Positions 18,088 to 28,429 of a stretch of 64,000 nt of DNA are shown here, piece by piece. Source of the stretch: Vibrio sp. PID17_43. GTDB taxonomy: Bacteria > Pseudomonadota > Gammaproteobacteria > Enterobacterales > Vibrionaceae. The translations under genes and the position numbers were made by a program. Where the stretch lies: positions 1 to 64,000 of the forward strand of contig NZ_LIXM01000007.1 of the NCBI RefSeq assembly GCF_002608565.1. Reading direction: 5' to 3'. Under the pieces are notes generated by a model. It was not told where the DNA came from. It searched no databases and was given only the letters and a program-made list of their open reading frames with translations. Numbering within the stretch: position 1 is the first letter of the stretch; each line of letters begins with the position of its first letter.

Positions 18088-18851
18088 GTCTGTTGTTTTT
18101 GCTCTTGCAGCGCCTGTTCGATGCTTTGCAGTCGATTTATGATCTGTTCCTGCTTATCAAGAACCGCTTCCAATGCCTTCTCTTTGTTCTTCAAGCGGTG
18201 ATCTTGCTGCTCAGTCTGTGCAGTGAGAATTGAAGTAATTAAACCCGAAATCATACCAAAGATGCCGACACCACATATGATGATCAGCACCGCGAGCAGT
18301 TTACCTGCCGTCGTGATGGGATAATGGTCGCCGTAACCGACCGTTGAAATCGTCACAAATGCCCACCACAAGGCATCGGCACCAGTCTGAATGTTCGCCT
18401 CTGGGTTTTTCCCTTCGATAAACAGCATGGCGCTGGAGCCAAGCGTAATCAACACCACCATCAGTAACAAGATGGAAGCCAGAGTGGTTTCTCTGCGGTT
18501 GCGCTTTAACTGGATAAGGATATGTTTGGAAGAGCGTAGCATCAGTATCACACGTAAAATATGAAACAGGCGAGCGAAGCGCAAAGGCTCAACCATTGGG
18601 ATGCTCGCGACAAAATCGATCCAGTGATGTCTCAAAAACTGCCTGCGATCTGTGGCTCGGATCAAATCAATGCTGATCTGCAGTATAAAAATGCTACAGA
18701 TTATAAAATCTAGACCGATAAGCACTTGACGGGTTTCGTGATCAATTGGGAAAAACAATAGGCCAGAGATCACAAATAGTGCCATAAAAGACAATATTAG
18801 TGATAGCAGCCCCATCGGTTTTGTGCTGTTTTTGATATCATTGTTTTTCAT
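18078..18851 (-). CDS. Voltage-sensor-type potassium channel homologue
   Basis: 257 residues from the ATG at 18851. Membrane segments are visible at about 14–34 and 44–64, then a further segment and an S4-like helix with spaced arginines (RFARLFHILRVILMLR, 91–106), S5 at about 124–145, a pore helix (ALWWAFVTIST), the selectivity filter TVGYGD (170–175) and S6 at about 184–210. A coiled-coil tail (about 215–257) could drive tetramerisation. The filter is canonical for K+. The S4 has fewer basic residues than strongly gated channels. A start at 18950 would overlap the divergent chemoreceptor gene, so I prefer 18851. Physiological role unknown. Confidence 0.87.
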   Translation of the reverse strand: MKNNDIKNSTKPMGLLSLILSFMALFVISGLLFFPIDHETRQVLIGLDFIICSIFILQISIDLIRATDRRQFLRHHWIDFVASIPMVEPLRFARLFHILRVILMLRSSKHILIQLKRNRRETTLASILLLMVVLITLGSSAMLFIEGKNPEANIQTGADALWWAFVTISTVGYGDHYPITTAGKLLAVLIIICGVGIFGMISGLITSILTAQTEQQDHRLKNKEKALEAVLDKQEQIINRLQSIEQALQEQKQQTKK

Positions 18852-18934
18852 ACGAAGCTCAAAATAAATCGCGTAATGAAAGCTAAGCGCGAAGGTAAGT
18901 ATAAGTAATATAAAGACTCGGTGGAGAACTGACA

Positions 18935-20191
18935 ATGGAAAAGCTGGCATTTAAGCCGTGGGAAAGGGTGATATCCGACATCAAACTCGTACCTAAAATG
19001 GTCATGTTGATGGTCTTCAGTACGATCTTGATTGTGTCGAAACAATTATGGGACGCGAATACTTTTTATAATGCCCTTCTTGCCGCAACCCAGAATGAGC
19101 AAGTGGCTCAACAACACTACGATGCTTACCTAACTCAAGTCGCCTGGCAAACGGCGATATTAATTGCTGTGTTTTTGGTTTTGTTACTCGCAGCGGCACG
19201 AGTGATGCTGCGCCAAACTCAATACTTGAGTGATGCGATTAAACTGATGGCGAGTAAAGATCTCTCGGTTTCATTCGGCATGGACTGTAAAGATGAATAC
19301 GGTGATGTGGCTCGTGAACTAGAGAAAACGCGTCGTCAATTGCATGATGTGATTCAGTTACAAGTCCATGCTTCTGATGAGTTAGCCACGTTAACAGAAG
19401 TGATGACACTAAGCATGTCAGAAACGAAAGAGTCGGCTCAAGATGAGTTTAACGAGATAGACCAGCTGGCTACCGCCATGAGTGAGATGTCTTCTACGGT
19501 TCAGACGGTAGCGGAACACGCTCAAGTCGCTTCTTCTCTGACGGAGCAAGCCTCGACTCAAGCGGTGACTGGACAGAAATTCTTGCAAAGAACGATGTCT
19601 AAGATGAGCGAACTCTCTTCCGATATCTCTTCCTCTGCGAATGCCGTTAATCAAGTTGAAGAGCGTGTTGAAGCGATTGGTAGTGTCGTTGGTACGATTC
19701 AAGGTATTTCTGAACAAACCAATTTACTCGCGTTGAATGCCGCGATTGAAGCGGCCCGAGCAGGAGAAGCAGGACGTGGCTTTGCCGTGGTAGCGGATGA
19801 AGTTCGTAACCTAGCGCAGCGCACTCAGCAAGCCACCATTGAAATTCAAGAGATGATCTCTCAATTGCAAACCAGTGCAGAATCGGCTGTTGAGTTGATG
19901 GAGAAAAGTGTCGTGGAAGCGGCAGAAGGCGTTGAGTTGGTGTCGAATGCTGGCACGGAGCTCGATGGCATCGTTGGACAGGTGACTCAAATTAACGACA
20001 TGAACTTCCAAATCGCAACCGCATCGGGCCAGCAAAGCAGCGTGGCAGAAGAGATGAGCCAGAACTTAACCAATGTTCGTGAGCTTGTCGAAGCCTCTGT
20101 TGTGGTGATGACTGAGTTACTTGAAACCTCTGAAATGATGCAAAACAATGCGGGTGAGCTAGATAGGAAGATTAAATCTTTCCAAGTCTAA
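18935..20191 (+). CDS. Methyl-accepting chemotaxis protein with minimal periplasmic loop
   Basis: 418-residue chemoreceptor. Two membrane segments at about 21–36 and 72–92 flank a periplasmic loop of only about 35 residues, too short for a four-helix-bundle or Cache ligand domain. A HAMP-like region follows (about 92–145), then the cytoplasmic signalling coiled coil, with the conserved hairpin tip ([20 protein letters not shown] and [18 protein letters not shown]). There is no C-terminal CheR-docking pentapeptide (it ends in KSFQV). It is divergent from the K+ channel gene, with starts 84 bp apart. The input could be membrane-borne, cytoplasmic or from a partner protein. Confidence 0.92.
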   Translation: MEKLAFKPWERVISDIKLVPKMVMLMVFSTILIVSKQLWDANTFYNALLAATQNEQVAQQHYDAYLTQVAWQTAILIAVFLVLLLAAARVMLRQTQYLSDAIKLMASKDLSVSFGMDCKDEYGDVARELEKTRRQLHDVIQLQVHASDELATLTEVMTLSMSETKESAQDEFNEIDQLATAMSEMSSTVQTVAEHAQVASSLTEQASTQAVTGQKFLQRTMSKMSELSSDISSSANAVNQVEERVEAIGSVVGTIQGISEQTNLLALNAAIEAARAGEAGRGFAVVADEVRNLAQRTQQATIEIQEMISQLQTSAESAVELMEKSVVEAAEGVELVSNAGTELDGIVGQVTQINDMNFQIATASGQQSSVAEEMSQNLTNVRELVEASVVVMTELLETSEMMQNNAGELDRKIKSFQV

Positions 20192-20209
20192 GCCTGACAA
20201 CCATTGATT

Positions 20210-20238
20210 AAACGCCCACAAACCTTTTGTGGGCGTTT
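20210..20238 (+). terminator. Terminator of the chemoreceptor gene
   Basis: A 13-bp perfect stem (20210–20222 with 20226–20238) has a 3-nt loop and a T-tract, 18 bp past the stop. Confidence 0.85.
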
Positions 20239-20292
20239 TTATTTACCCTAACTCTGGTATAAATAGAGGGGGCTTTCAAACAAGGAAGAAAA

Positions 20293-23136
20293 ATGCAACT
20301 GCCTTCGTCACTGATTTCTGTTGCCGATTCAGCGCTTCAATATGCAGAACAAGCGGGATACACCCAGCAATGGCCAACCGAAATTGCTGAGCAATTTCAT
20401 TTCGTCTCTGGTTTAAGTAAGTTCATCACGGAGACGGTTCATCGAGATGAGAAGCTTGCCCAAGCGTTGCCAACCATGTTGGCCGAAAACAGTCGACTAC
20501 ACGCTTATCGAGCGCATCTCGCTGCATTATTAGCCGAGTGCCAAGATGAAATGTCAGGACACCGCGTGCTGCGCCAATTTCGTAATCGTGAAATGGTCTA
20601 TATCGCATGGAAAGATTTCACCCACACTTGGACGTTAGAAGAATCATTGAGTCATCTGTCCCAATTAGCAGAAGCGATGATTTTCGAAACCTACCAATGG
20701 CAATACAAGATCTGCTGTAACGAGTGGGGCACGCCAACCAATGCCGAAGGTGAAGCGCAACCGATGCTGATCATCGGCATGGGTAAGCTCGGTGGTGGAG
20801 AGCTGAACTTCTCTTCTGATATCGATCTGATTTTCACTTACCCAGAAAACGGTGAAACTCAAGGTGCACGACGCAGTATTGCCAATGCGCAGTTCTTCAC
20901 TCGTTTGGGACAACGCATTATTAAGGCACTCGATCAGCAAACCTTTGATGGCTTCTGCTATCGCGTTGATATGCGTTTACGCCCATTTGGTGAGAGTGGT
21001 CCATTGGTGATGAGCTACGCGGCGTTGGAAGACTACTACCAGGAACAAGGCCGGGACTGGGAGCGCTATGCGATGATCAAAGCGCGTGTCATGGGCTGCG
21101 AAATGTACCCGCAATACCAAGAACTACGCCAAATGTTGCGTCCATTTGTGTTCCGCCGCTACATCGACTTTAGTGCGATCCAATCGTTGCGCCGTATGAA
21201 GTCGATGATCAGCAGTGAAGTGCGCCGTCGAGGATTAAATAACAATATTAAGTTGGGGGCGGGCGGCATTCGCGAGATCGAGTTTATCGCCCAAGTATTC
21301 CAACTGATTCGTGGTGGCCGCGAACCCTCATTGCGAGGGCGTGGTTTGTTAGAAACGCTGCGGGCAATTGGTGAATTAGGTCTGCTAACAAAAGTGGAAG
21401 TCGAACATCTAAAGTTGGCCTATAAGTATTTACGGCAGTTAGAAAACCTGTTGCAAGCGATGGCGGATAAACAAACCCAAACCTTACCCGATAGTGAGGA
21501 TGAACGCTTGAAGTTAGCGATAGCGATGCGTTTTGCTCATTGGGACGATTTAGCGGCTCAAACCCAACAGCATATGGCCAATGTGCACCATGTGTTTGAA
21601 TCTTTGATTGGTGATGACGAAGAGGACGAAACCGAAGCAGTTGCGCGCCATTTTCATGAGTTATGGGACATGGCGACGAAGCAAGACGTGATTGAGCTTG
21701 TTCTGCAACAAGACATTAAAGTTGAGAGGTCCGAAGAACTCGCCAAGATCATCATGCAGTTCAAAGCCGATCTGGCGAAGAAAACCTTAGGGCCACGTGG
21801 TCGTGAAGTACTGACGAAGCTAATGCCGAAAGTGTTCTCTGCGGTATTTGCACACCCGGATGCGCAGTTTGGTTTGCCACGCGTATTGCATTTACTGCAT
21901 AACATTTGCACTAGAACCACCTATTTAGAGTTGCTGGATGAACATCCTGCGGCGCTGGTTCAGCTCGTGCGCTTGTGTACCGCAAGTCCGATGATTTCTG
22001 AACAGTTGTCTCGATACCCGATCTTGCTTGATGAGCTGATTGATCCGCAACATTTGTATAATCCTATCCCGCTCGATAGTTACCGGACGGAGTTACGTGA
22101 TTTTCTTGCTCGTATTCCTGAAGATGATATGGAGCAGCAGATGGAAGCACTGCGTCAGTTCAAGCAAATCTGCATCTTGCGCATTGCTGCCGCAGACATT
22201 GCGGGAGTGTTACCCGTAATGAAAGTGAGTGACCACTTAACCTACCTCGCAGAGGCTATTGTCGAAGCAGTAGTAAGCCAAGCATGGCTACAAGTATCGG
22301 AAAAATATGGAGAGCCAACACACGTCAAAGATCGTGAAGGCAAAGGCTTTGCAGTGATTGGTTATGGCAAAGTGGGGGGCTGGGAACTGGGTTACAACTC
22401 CGATCTCGATATTGTGTTCATGCACGATTGCCCAGTAAATGTGTACACCGATGGCAAGAAAGAAATTGATGGGCGTCAGTTCTACCTTCGCCTAGCGCAG
22501 CGCATCATCCATATTTTCTCTACCCGCACCGCATCAGGTATTTTATACGAAGTGGACACTCGATTACGTCCCTCTGGCGCTTCAGGTTTGCTGGTTAGCC
22601 CAACCGATGCGTTTGATGATTATCAGCATCAAGATGCGTGGACGTGGGAGCACCAAGCGTTAGTGCGCGCTCGCATGATTTATGGTGATGACCCGCTAGC
22701 AATCGCTTTCCACAACACTCGTCACGATGTTCTCTGCAAAGAACGAGAGCAAGAGATACTGAAGAAAGCGGTAGTGGAGATGCGTGAAAAAATGCGTGAC
22801 CATCTTGGTGGAAAAAAAGCGGGACGTTTTATGCTCAAGCAAGATCAAGGTGGCATTACGGATATTGAGTTTCTCGCCCAATACTTGGTCCTTAACTACA
22901 GTCACACTAAGCCGAAGTTAACGCGTTGGTGCGACAATGTGCGTGTCTTTGAGACCTTGATTGGTCAAGGCGTGATGGACGAAGATCAAGCGATGCAACT
23001 CACACGTGCCTATACATCAATGCGTGACGAAATTCATCGACGTAATTTGCTTAACTTGGACGCGGACGTCGCTGAAGATAAGTTTGTTGCAGAAAGAGAG
23101 TGGGTGAAGCAAGCTTGGAATCAATGGCTTGCCTAA
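20293..23136 (+). CDS. glnE: Bifunctional glutamine synthetase adenylyltransferase/deadenylase GlnE
   Basis: Adenylylates and deadenylylates glutamine synthetase in response to PII/GlnB and glutamine. 947 residues (E. coli 946). Two nucleotidyltransferase domains are visible. The N-terminal adenylyl-removase half has [20 protein letters not shown] (about 163–182) and [15 protein letters not shown]. The C-terminal adenylyl-transferase half has [20 protein letters not shown] and [15 protein letters not shown]. Linker helices join them. GGAAGAAAA precedes the ATG. It probably forms a unit with hldE, 66 bp downstream, as in E. coli. Confidence 0.97.
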   Translation: MQLPSSLISVADSALQYAEQAGYTQQWPTEIAEQFHFVSGLSKFITETVHRDEKLAQALPTMLAENSRLHAYRAHLAALLAECQDEMSGHRVLRQFRNREMVYIAWKDFTHTWTLEESLSHLSQLAEAMIFETYQWQYKICCNEWGTPTNAEGEAQPMLIIGMGKLGGGELNFSSDIDLIFTYPENGETQGARRSIANAQFFTRLGQRIIKALDQQTFDGFCYRVDMRLRPFGESGPLVMSYAALEDYYQEQGRDWERYAMIKARVMGCEMYPQYQELRQMLRPFVFRRYIDFSAIQSLRRMKSMISSEVRRRGLNNNIKLGAGGIREIEFIAQVFQLIRGGREPSLRGRGLLETLRAIGELGLLTKVEVEHLKLAYKYLRQLENLLQAMADKQTQTLPDSEDERLKLAIAMRFAHWDDLAAQTQQHMANVHHVFESLIGDDEEDETEAVARHFHELWDMATKQDVIELVLQQDIKVERSEELAKIIMQFKADLAKKTLGPRGREVLTKLMPKVFSAVFAHPDAQFGLPRVLHLLHNICTRTTYLELLDEHPAALVQLVRLCTASPMISEQLSRYPILLDELIDPQHLYNPIPLDSYRTELRDFLARIPEDDMEQQMEALRQFKQICILRIAAADIAGVLPVMKVSDHLTYLAEAIVEAVVSQAWLQVSEKYGEPTHVKDREGKGFAVIGYGKVGGWELGYNSDLDIVFMHDCPVNVYTDGKKEIDGRQFYLRLAQRIIHIFSTRTASGILYEVDTRLRPSGASGLLVSPTDAFDDYQHQDAWTWEHQALVRARMIYGDDPLAIAFHNTRHDVLCKEREQEILKKAVVEMREKMRDHLGGKKAGRFMLKQDQGGITDIEFLAQYLVLNYSHTKPKLTRWCDNVRVFETLIGQGVMDEDQAMQLTRAYTSMRDEIHRRNLLNLDADVAEDKFVAEREWVKQAWNQWLA

Positions 23137-23202
23137 GTACAAGGTTCTGCCTAGATAAGGGCTGTGTTAAACTCACCATGATTTAATTTTTGGAGACCAA
23201 TA

Positions 23203-24633
23203 ATGAAACCAATTCTACCTGATTACAGCAGCGCTGGTGTGCTCATCATCGGTGATGTCATGCTAGATCGTTACTGGTATGGCCCAACGGGACGAATCTC
23301 TCCTGAAGCGCCTGTGCCTGTTGTAAAAGTAGAAAACAATGAAGAGCGCCCGGGTGGTGCTGCGAACGTCGCGATGAACATTGCCTCATTAGGTGGGCAC
23401 GCTCACATTGTTGGTCTGACGGGCATGGATGAACCGGCGAAGGTACTAACGGAAACGCTAACGTCTTTAAAAGTAAAGTGTGACTTCGTCGCATTACCTG
23501 AATACCCAACTATCACCAAACTGCGTGTGATGAGCCGTGGTCAACAGTTGATCCGTTTAGATTTTGAAGACAAGTTTGAAAACACCGATCCTGAACCTGT
23601 GCTGTCACGCATGGAAATGGCGTTGCCTAACGTGCAGGCGGTGCTCCTGTCTGACTACGCAAAAGGCTCTTTAGAGCATGTTCAGGCTTATATCCAAAAA
23701 GCTCGCGCGGCGAACGTGCCAGTATTCATTGACCCGAAAGGTGTTGATTTTGAACGCTACCGTGGCGCAACGCTGCTGACACCAAACATGAAAGAGTTTG
23801 AAGATGTGGTCGGTAAAGTGAAGTCGGAACAAGACCTGGAAGAAAAAGCCCTTGCGCTGGTTGAAGAGTTTGACTTTGAAGCTTTGTTGGTCACACGCAG
23901 TGAAAACGGCATGACATTGATTCGTCGTGGTCAGAAGCCATTCCACCTGCCAACACAAGCAAAAGAAGTGTACGACGTGACAGGTGCAGGCGATACGGTG
24001 ATTTCTGTATTAGCATCGTCAGTCGCTGCGGGTAAATCCTTTGAAGAAGCGTGTGCACTCGCAAATGCTGCTGCTGGCGTCGTGGTGGGCAAACTTGGTA
24101 CCTCAACGCTGTCTGAGATTGAATTGGCAGAAGCGGTTCACGGTAGCCAAGACACCGATTTTGGTGTGATTTCGGAACAAGCATTGATTGACGCGGTGAA
24201 GAAAGCGCGCGCGAAAGGTGAGAAAGTGGTCATGACCAACGGTTGTTTCGACATTCTTCATGCGGGGCACGTTTCCTACCTAAATCATGCTGCCCAGCTC
24301 GGTGACCGTCTGATTGTTGCGGTGAATACGGATGAGTCTGTTAAGCGTTTGAAAGGTCCGGGCCGTCCTGTAAACCCGACGGATCGCCGTATGGCGGTAT
24401 TGGCTGGACTTGGCGCAGTGGACTGGGTGGTTCCATTCAGTGAAGATACGCCACAGCGTCTGATTTCCGAAGTACTGCCAAGCTTGCTTGTAAAAGGTGG
24501 CGACTACAAACCAGAAGAGATCGCTGGTGGTAAAGAAGTGGTTGCTGCTGGTGGTGAAGTGCGCGTCTTGAACTTTGAAGACGGCTGCTCAACTAGTGAA
24601 ATCATCAATGCGATTAAAGGTGGTAAAGGGTAA
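23203..24633 (+). CDS. hldE: Bifunctional heptose-7-phosphate kinase / heptose-1-phosphate adenylyltransferase HldE
   Basis: Makes ADP-D-glycero-beta-D-manno-heptose for the lipopolysaccharide inner core. 476 residues (E. coli 477). N-terminal PfkB-type kinase domain, about 1–318: substrate region [16 protein letters not shown] and ATP/catalytic motif DVTGAGDT. C-terminal adenylyltransferase domain, about 344–476, with the nucleotidyltransferase signature [24 protein letters not shown] precedes the ATG. It follows glnE as in E. coli and is followed by a terminator and a palindromic repeat. Confidence 0.97.
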   Translation: MKPILPDYSSAGVLIIGDVMLDRYWYGPTGRISPEAPVPVVKVENNEERPGGAANVAMNIASLGGHAHIVGLTGMDEPAKVLTETLTSLKVKCDFVALPEYPTITKLRVMSRGQQLIRLDFEDKFENTDPEPVLSRMEMALPNVQAVLLSDYAKGSLEHVQAYIQKARAANVPVFIDPKGVDFERYRGATLLTPNMKEFEDVVGKVKSEQDLEEKALALVEEFDFEALLVTRSENGMTLIRRGQKPFHLPTQAKEVYDVTGAGDTVISVLASSVAAGKSFEEACALANAAAGVVVGKLGTSTLSEIELAEAVHGSQDTDFGVISEQALIDAVKKARAKGEKVVMTNGCFDILHAGHVSYLNHAAQLGDRLIVAVNTDESVKRLKGPGRPVNPTDRRMAVLAGLGAVDWVVPFSEDTPQRLISEVLPSLLVKGGDYKPEEIAGGKEVVAAGGEVRVLNFEDGCSTSEIINAIKGGKG

Positions 24634-24658
24634 GTTTTTTCTCGCTAACCTAATGAGT

Positions 24659-24690
24659 AAAGGTCGCTTTTGAGTGACCTTTTCTTTTTT
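24659..24690 (+). terminator. Terminator of hldE
   Basis: A 10-bp stem (24659–24668 with 24673–24682, one G·U pair) has a 4-nt loop and is followed by a TTTTCTTTTTT tract. Confidence 0.8.
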
Positions 24691-24722
24691 GTGGCGCTGA
24701 ACTAGAAACGAACGCGATGTGA

Positions 24723-24811
24723 TCCTCCCCCTTTTTAAGGGGGGGAGTTAGAGGGGGTTAATGTCCGAAGAGCGGCCCCCTCCCTAACCCTCCCCTTAGA
24801 AAGGAGAGGGA
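24723..24811. repeat. Palindromic MITE-like intergenic repeat
   Basis: About 89 bp forming an imperfect inverted repeat. The left arm (24723–24759) and right arm (24774–24811) pair over roughly 35 bases around a short centre (AATGTCCGAAGAGC). Each arm holds its own small hairpin (CCCCCTTTTTAAGGGGG on the left, CTCCTT/AAGGAG on the right), so the RNA could fold as a long rod or a clover shape. Strand composition is extreme, with C-runs and G-runs unlike the flanks. No transposase, target-site duplication or open reading frame is evident. It sits between the hldE and tolC terminators. Confidence 0.8.
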
Positions 24812-24843
24812 ACAAACTTTGAACCCAGTGATAATTAAAGCGT

Positions 24844-24872
24844 AAAAAACGCCAGCGAGAAAACTTACCGGC
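24844..24872 (-). terminator. Probable terminator of tolC
   Basis: On the minus strand a short GCCGGT/GCTGGC stem (24867–24872 with 24851–24856, two G·U pairs) is followed by G then six T. It lies just past the tolC stop. Confidence 0.6.
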
Positions 24873-24895
24873 ATTTGTTCATTTCAACCTGATGT

Positions 24896-26224
24896 TTAGC
24901 TTGCTGGCTTTAGGCCTGCGTCAATATCGAGTATATCTTGCTCGCTCAGTGTCCCCACCGCTTGGCGTAGTTGCAGAACGCTTAAGATGTAGTTGTAACG
25001 TGCATCAGACAGGTTTTTGTTTGCATTGTACAGACTTTGAGTTGAATCTAGTACGTCAACGATAGTACGTGTACCCACATCAAAGCCGGCTTCTGTTGCT
25101 TCTAAAGCGGCTTTAGCAGAAATAACCGTTTGTTCGTAAGCTTTTAGCGCACCAATCGAGGCGTTGATGTTGTTATTCTGTGCACGAACATTGGAGACGA
25201 CACTGCGGTATTCTTTTTCTAGATTTTCACTCGCAGAGACGTAATTGAATTCAGCCTGTTTTGTCAAAGAGGTGATTTTGCCACCAGTGTATAGCGGGAC
25301 AGCAAGATTGACGCCTACATTGAAATTATTGGTCGTACCATCACTGTCGTCACTTTGAGAAATATCAGCATAATTGTAGCCACCATCTAGCGATAGCGTC
25401 GGCAGGTGACCAGAACTTGCAAGTGCGATGTTTTCGCGTGCAATATCTTGTGCTATGCGTGTTGATAAAAGGCTTAAGTTTTTGCTTTTCGCTTCATCGA
25501 TCAGCGCATTGATAGGGGTGTTCGAAGGGCTAGCTGAGAAGCGTTTAGTATCAAGCTGATCCAGTGTTTTTGGTTCTTGTCCTGTAATTTCACGAATGGC
25601 TTCATAACTATTGAGTAGATCATTTTGAGCTAGAATTTCATTTGCTAATACAGAATCATACTGCGCTTGTGCGTCATAAACGTCAGTGATTGCTGATAGA
25701 CCGACTTCAAAGCGCTGTTTAGTCTGCTCTAACTGGCGGCCAACTGCGGCTTTTTCCGCACGTACAAAGCCAAGGTTATCTTGAGCACGCAGTACTTCGA
25801 AATACGCTTGTGATACACGAAGGATTAAACCTTGTTGGGTCGCCGCGTATGACGCGTCGGCCTCGCGTGCCGTTTTTTCTGCGATATCAAGGGTTATCCA
25901 AGACGTACGGTTGTAAAGCTCTTGAGATAAAGCGACACCAGCAGACAATGTGTTTTTGTCATTAGAGCGATTATTTCTGACACTATCTAAATCGGTATCT
26001 CCGCGAGTTAAATTATATCCCGCCGTTAGATTGATTTGTGGTAACAGGGCACTGCGGCTAGATGTGATAGCTTCAAATGCCGCATCACGTTGTGCAGCAG
26101 CACTAAGCAGTTGTGGGTCATTTTGTTTGGCTAAGTCATAGATCTCAGTAAGAGAGTCAGCCCATGCAGACGTGCTCATGCTACCTAGCGCTGCACTAAT
26201 AAATAGTGGAAGCAGTTTTTTCAT
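24896..26224 (-). CDS. tolC: Outer-membrane efflux channel TolC
   Basis: Trimeric outer-membrane duct shared by RND/MFS drug pumps and type I secretion. 442 residues (E. coli precursor 493; the shorter C-terminus is usual in Vibrio). Signal peptide about 1–22 (cleavage near AWA-D). The two repeated OEP halves are visible: LRVSQAYFEVLRAQDNLGFV with FEVGLSAITDVYDAQAQYDS in the first, and YRSVVSNVRAQNNNI with FDVGTRTIVDVLDSTQSLYN in the second. It is divergent from nudF, as in E. coli. Confidence 0.95.
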   Translation of the reverse strand: MKKLLPLFISAALGSMSTSAWADSLTEIYDLAKQNDPQLLSAAAQRDAAFEAITSSRSALLPQINLTAGYNLTRGDTDLDSVRNNRSNDKNTLSAGVALSQELYNRTSWITLDIAEKTAREADASYAATQQGLILRVSQAYFEVLRAQDNLGFVRAEKAAVGRQLEQTKQRFEVGLSAITDVYDAQAQYDSVLANEILAQNDLLNSYEAIREITGQEPKTLDQLDTKRFSASPSNTPINALIDEAKSKNLSLLSTRIAQDIARENIALASSGHLPTLSLDGGYNYADISQSDDSDGTTNNFNVGVNLAVPLYTGGKITSLTKQAEFNYVSASENLEKEYRSVVSNVRAQNNNINASIGALKAYEQTVISAKAALEATEAGFDVGTRTIVDVLDSTQSLYNANKNLSDARYNYILSVLQLRQAVGTLSEQDILDIDAGLKPAS

Positions 26225-26455
26225 TTTCCATTCCCGCGGTCAATAGATTGTTTAATTCTCAGTAGTTTAACTCAATTTGAGCGATATTTACTCTAAACAT
26301 TGTACTTTTTTACACATAACCATCCAGCTGTACGATAAGCATTTAATGAATAGGTTTAAAATAATTTATAACTATTGTACAAAAAGTTGAGCCAAGTCCT
26401 TTGAGCATGCGAATAAGAATGAGTAAACTACAAGATTCACTCTGAGAGGTGTTCG

Positions 26456-27082
26456 ATGCAACAATGTGACAAGCAACAGAACGAGTTTACCCCACAAGAT
26501 GTGGACATAATCTCAAAGGAAACCGTCTTTAAAGGCTTCTTTAAAATGGTGAAATACCGTTTTAAGCATAGATTATTTGCTGGTGGTTGGAGCGGTATTG
26601 TTGAGCGAGAAATGTTCGAACGTGGGCATGCGGCAGCGATGCTACCGTATGACCCGGTGACGGATCAGGTTGTGATCATTGAACAGATTCGCGTAGGGGC
26701 ATTAGAGCATCATTCCCCATGGCAGTTGGAAATTGTGGCTGGCATGATTGATCGTGAAGAATCAGCTGAAGACGTCATTCGTCGTGAAGCGGAAGAAGAA
26801 GCGGGTATACAAGTGAAGCGGATTGCAGCGGTAACCTCTTATTACCCTTCTTCTGGTGGCTGCTCTGAAAAACTAGATGTTTTTGTCGGCGAGGTCGATG
26901 CATCTAAAGCGCATGGCATTCATGGTTTAGACTATGAAGATGAAGACATTCGAGTCCATGTGATCAGTCGCGAAAAAGCGTATCAATGGGTGAAAAGTGG
27001 AAAATTTGAAAATGGTGCATCTATCATTGCTTTGCAATGGTTGCAATTAAACCACCAAGAATTGAAAACACAGTGGGGATAA
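26456..27082 (+). CDS. nudF: ADP-ribose diphosphatase NudF
   Basis: Nudix hydrolase that splits ADP-ribose to AMP and ribose-5-phosphate. 208 residues (E. coli 209). A complete Nudix box GX5EX7REUXEEXGU runs from GMIDREE to REAEEEAGI at about residues 98–120. The upstream EIVAGM and downstream YYPSSGGCSEKLDVFVGEV match the ADP-ribose subfamily. GAGAGGTG precedes the ATG. First gene of nudF–yqiB–cpdA–yqiA. Confidence 0.95.
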   Translation: MQQCDKQQNEFTPQDVDIISKETVFKGFFKMVKYRFKHRLFAGGWSGIVEREMFERGHAAAMLPYDPVTDQVVIIEQIRVGALEHHSPWQLEIVAGMIDREESAEDVIRREAEEEAGIQVKRIAAVTSYYPSSGGCSEKLDVFVGEVDASKAHGIHGLDYEDEDIRVHVISREKAYQWVKSGKFENGASIIALQWLQLNHQELKTQWG

Positions 27083-27105
27083 GCCCCATCGATGGAGAGT
27101 AAGTA

Positions 27106-27549
27106 ATGGTGCAAGTGGCGGATAAACAGCGATATCATGTCGACTTAGCGGGTCTGATGAGAACATATGAGACTAACTATGCTAAGCTCAACGCGCTGCT
27201 GCCTGCTTGTGCCGAAGTGGGTGATGTTCGTTGCTATCAGGCTGCAAACATGGTTTATCAACTGACCGTGAATGAAATCACAAAATACACCACGGTTGTT
27301 GAGATATGTCAGAGTGATGACACACCAGTATTTCCTTTACCGAAGATGTCTGTCAGGCTTTATCACGATGCGAGAGTCGCTGAAGTCTGCTCGAGTGGAG
27401 ATTTCTCTCGCATAAAAGCTAAATATGATTATCCCAATGATCAGCTGATGCAAAAAGATGAAAAGCATCAACTTAATACCTTCCTTGGCGAATGGCTGAC
27501 GTTTTGTTTACGAAGTGGTATCAGTAGGACACCGCTTGCTTTCAATTAA
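27106..27549 (+). CDS. yqiB: DUF1249 family protein (YqiB-like)
   Basis: 147-residue protein of the DUF1249 family, of unknown function, always found next to nudF and cpdA in enteric bacteria and vibrios. Conserved features visible: the N-terminal YHVDLAGLMRTYETNYAKL, the central YTTVVEICQ, and PKMSVRLYHDARVAEVCSS. No catalytic motif, signal peptide or membrane segment is evident. It is 23 bp after nudF and 62 bp before cpdA. Confidence 0.88.
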   Translation: MVQVADKQRYHVDLAGLMRTYETNYAKLNALLPACAEVGDVRCYQAANMVYQLTVNEITKYTTVVEICQSDDTPVFPLPKMSVRLYHDARVAEVCSSGDFSRIKAKYDYPNDQLMQKDEKHQLNTFLGEWLTFCLRSGISRTPLAFN

Positions 27550-27611
27550 TCATCACGCCTTCACGGGAAAAATAATAAAAAACAATATAGTGGACGAGTC
27601 AGGTTTTCATT

Positions 27612-28418
27612 TTGCAATCATCGAGTGACAGCATCAAACTACTACAAATTACGGATACTCATCTGTTTGCCGCAGACGAGGGAAGCTTGCTGAGCGTAAG
27701 AACCGCCGATAGTTTTACCTCCGTGGTACAAGAAGTTCAACACCGTCAGGTGCCGTTTGACTATATTTTGGCAACAGGTGACATTTCACAAGATCATAGT
27801 GCAGAGTCCTATCAGCGTTTTGCTGAGGGAATTGCTCCGCTAGAAAAAGACTGTTTCTGGCTGCCGGGCAATCATGACTACAAACCCAATATGGGCAGCA
27901 TACTGCCTTCTTTGCAAATACAATCGGTAGAACATCGACTTCTGGGGGAATGCTGGCAGTTGGTTCTATTGGATTCACAAGTCGTGGGTGTACCACACGG
28001 TCGTTTGAGCGACCAGCAATTGTCGCTACTAGAAGAAAAGCTAACTGAAAATCCGCAGCGGTACACTTTGGTGCTATTGCATCATCATCCACTTTTGGTT
28101 GGCAGTGCTTGGCTTGATCAACATACGCTTAAAGACGCGGAAGCATTTTGGCAAATTGTTGAAAGGTTTGAGAATGTGAAAGGCATTTTGTGTGGCCATG
28201 TTCACCAAGATATGAATGTTCTCCATAATGGCATTCGAGTGATGGCAACGCCTTCGACTTGTGTGCAGTTCAAACCAAACTCCGATGATTTTGCGCTTGA
28301 TGTACAATCACCAGGATGGCGTGAGTTAGAGCTGCATCGCAATGGTGAGATAACCACGCAAGTCAGTCGCTTAGCAGATGGCTTGTTCTTGCCTGACTTT
28401 TCTTCCAACGGATACTAA
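27612..28418 (+). CDS. cpdA: 3',5'-cyclic-AMP phosphodiesterase CpdA
   Basis: Metallophosphoesterase that degrades cAMP and so tunes CRP-dependent expression. 268 residues. All calcineurin-type metal motifs are present in order: QITDTHLF (about 14–21), TGDISQDHS (57–65), GNHDYK (87–92), LLHHHPLL (156–163) and CGHVHQDMN (195–203). No ATG or GTG is available at a suitable position; the reading frame starts with a TTG at 27612 preceded at 8 nt by AGG, so a UUG start is likely. Confidence 0.93.
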   Translation: MQSSSDSIKLLQITDTHLFAADEGSLLSVRTADSFTSVVQEVQHRQVPFDYILATGDISQDHSAESYQRFAEGIAPLEKDCFWLPGNHDYKPNMGSILPSLQIQSVEHRLLGECWQLVLLDSQVVGVPHGRLSDQQLSLLEEKLTENPQRYTLVLLHHHPLLVGSAWLDQHTLKDAEAFWQIVERFENVKGILCGHVHQDMNVLHNGIRVMATPSTCVQFKPNSDDFALDVQSPGWRELELHRNGEITTQVSRLADGLFLPDFSSNGY

Positions 28419-28429
28419 TCAACTATCAT

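Noticed and set aside
24723..24811. The palindrome after hldE as a simple intrinsic terminator
   Set aside because: hldE and tolC each have their own nearer terminator, and the element lacks a U-tract and is far longer than terminators in this window.
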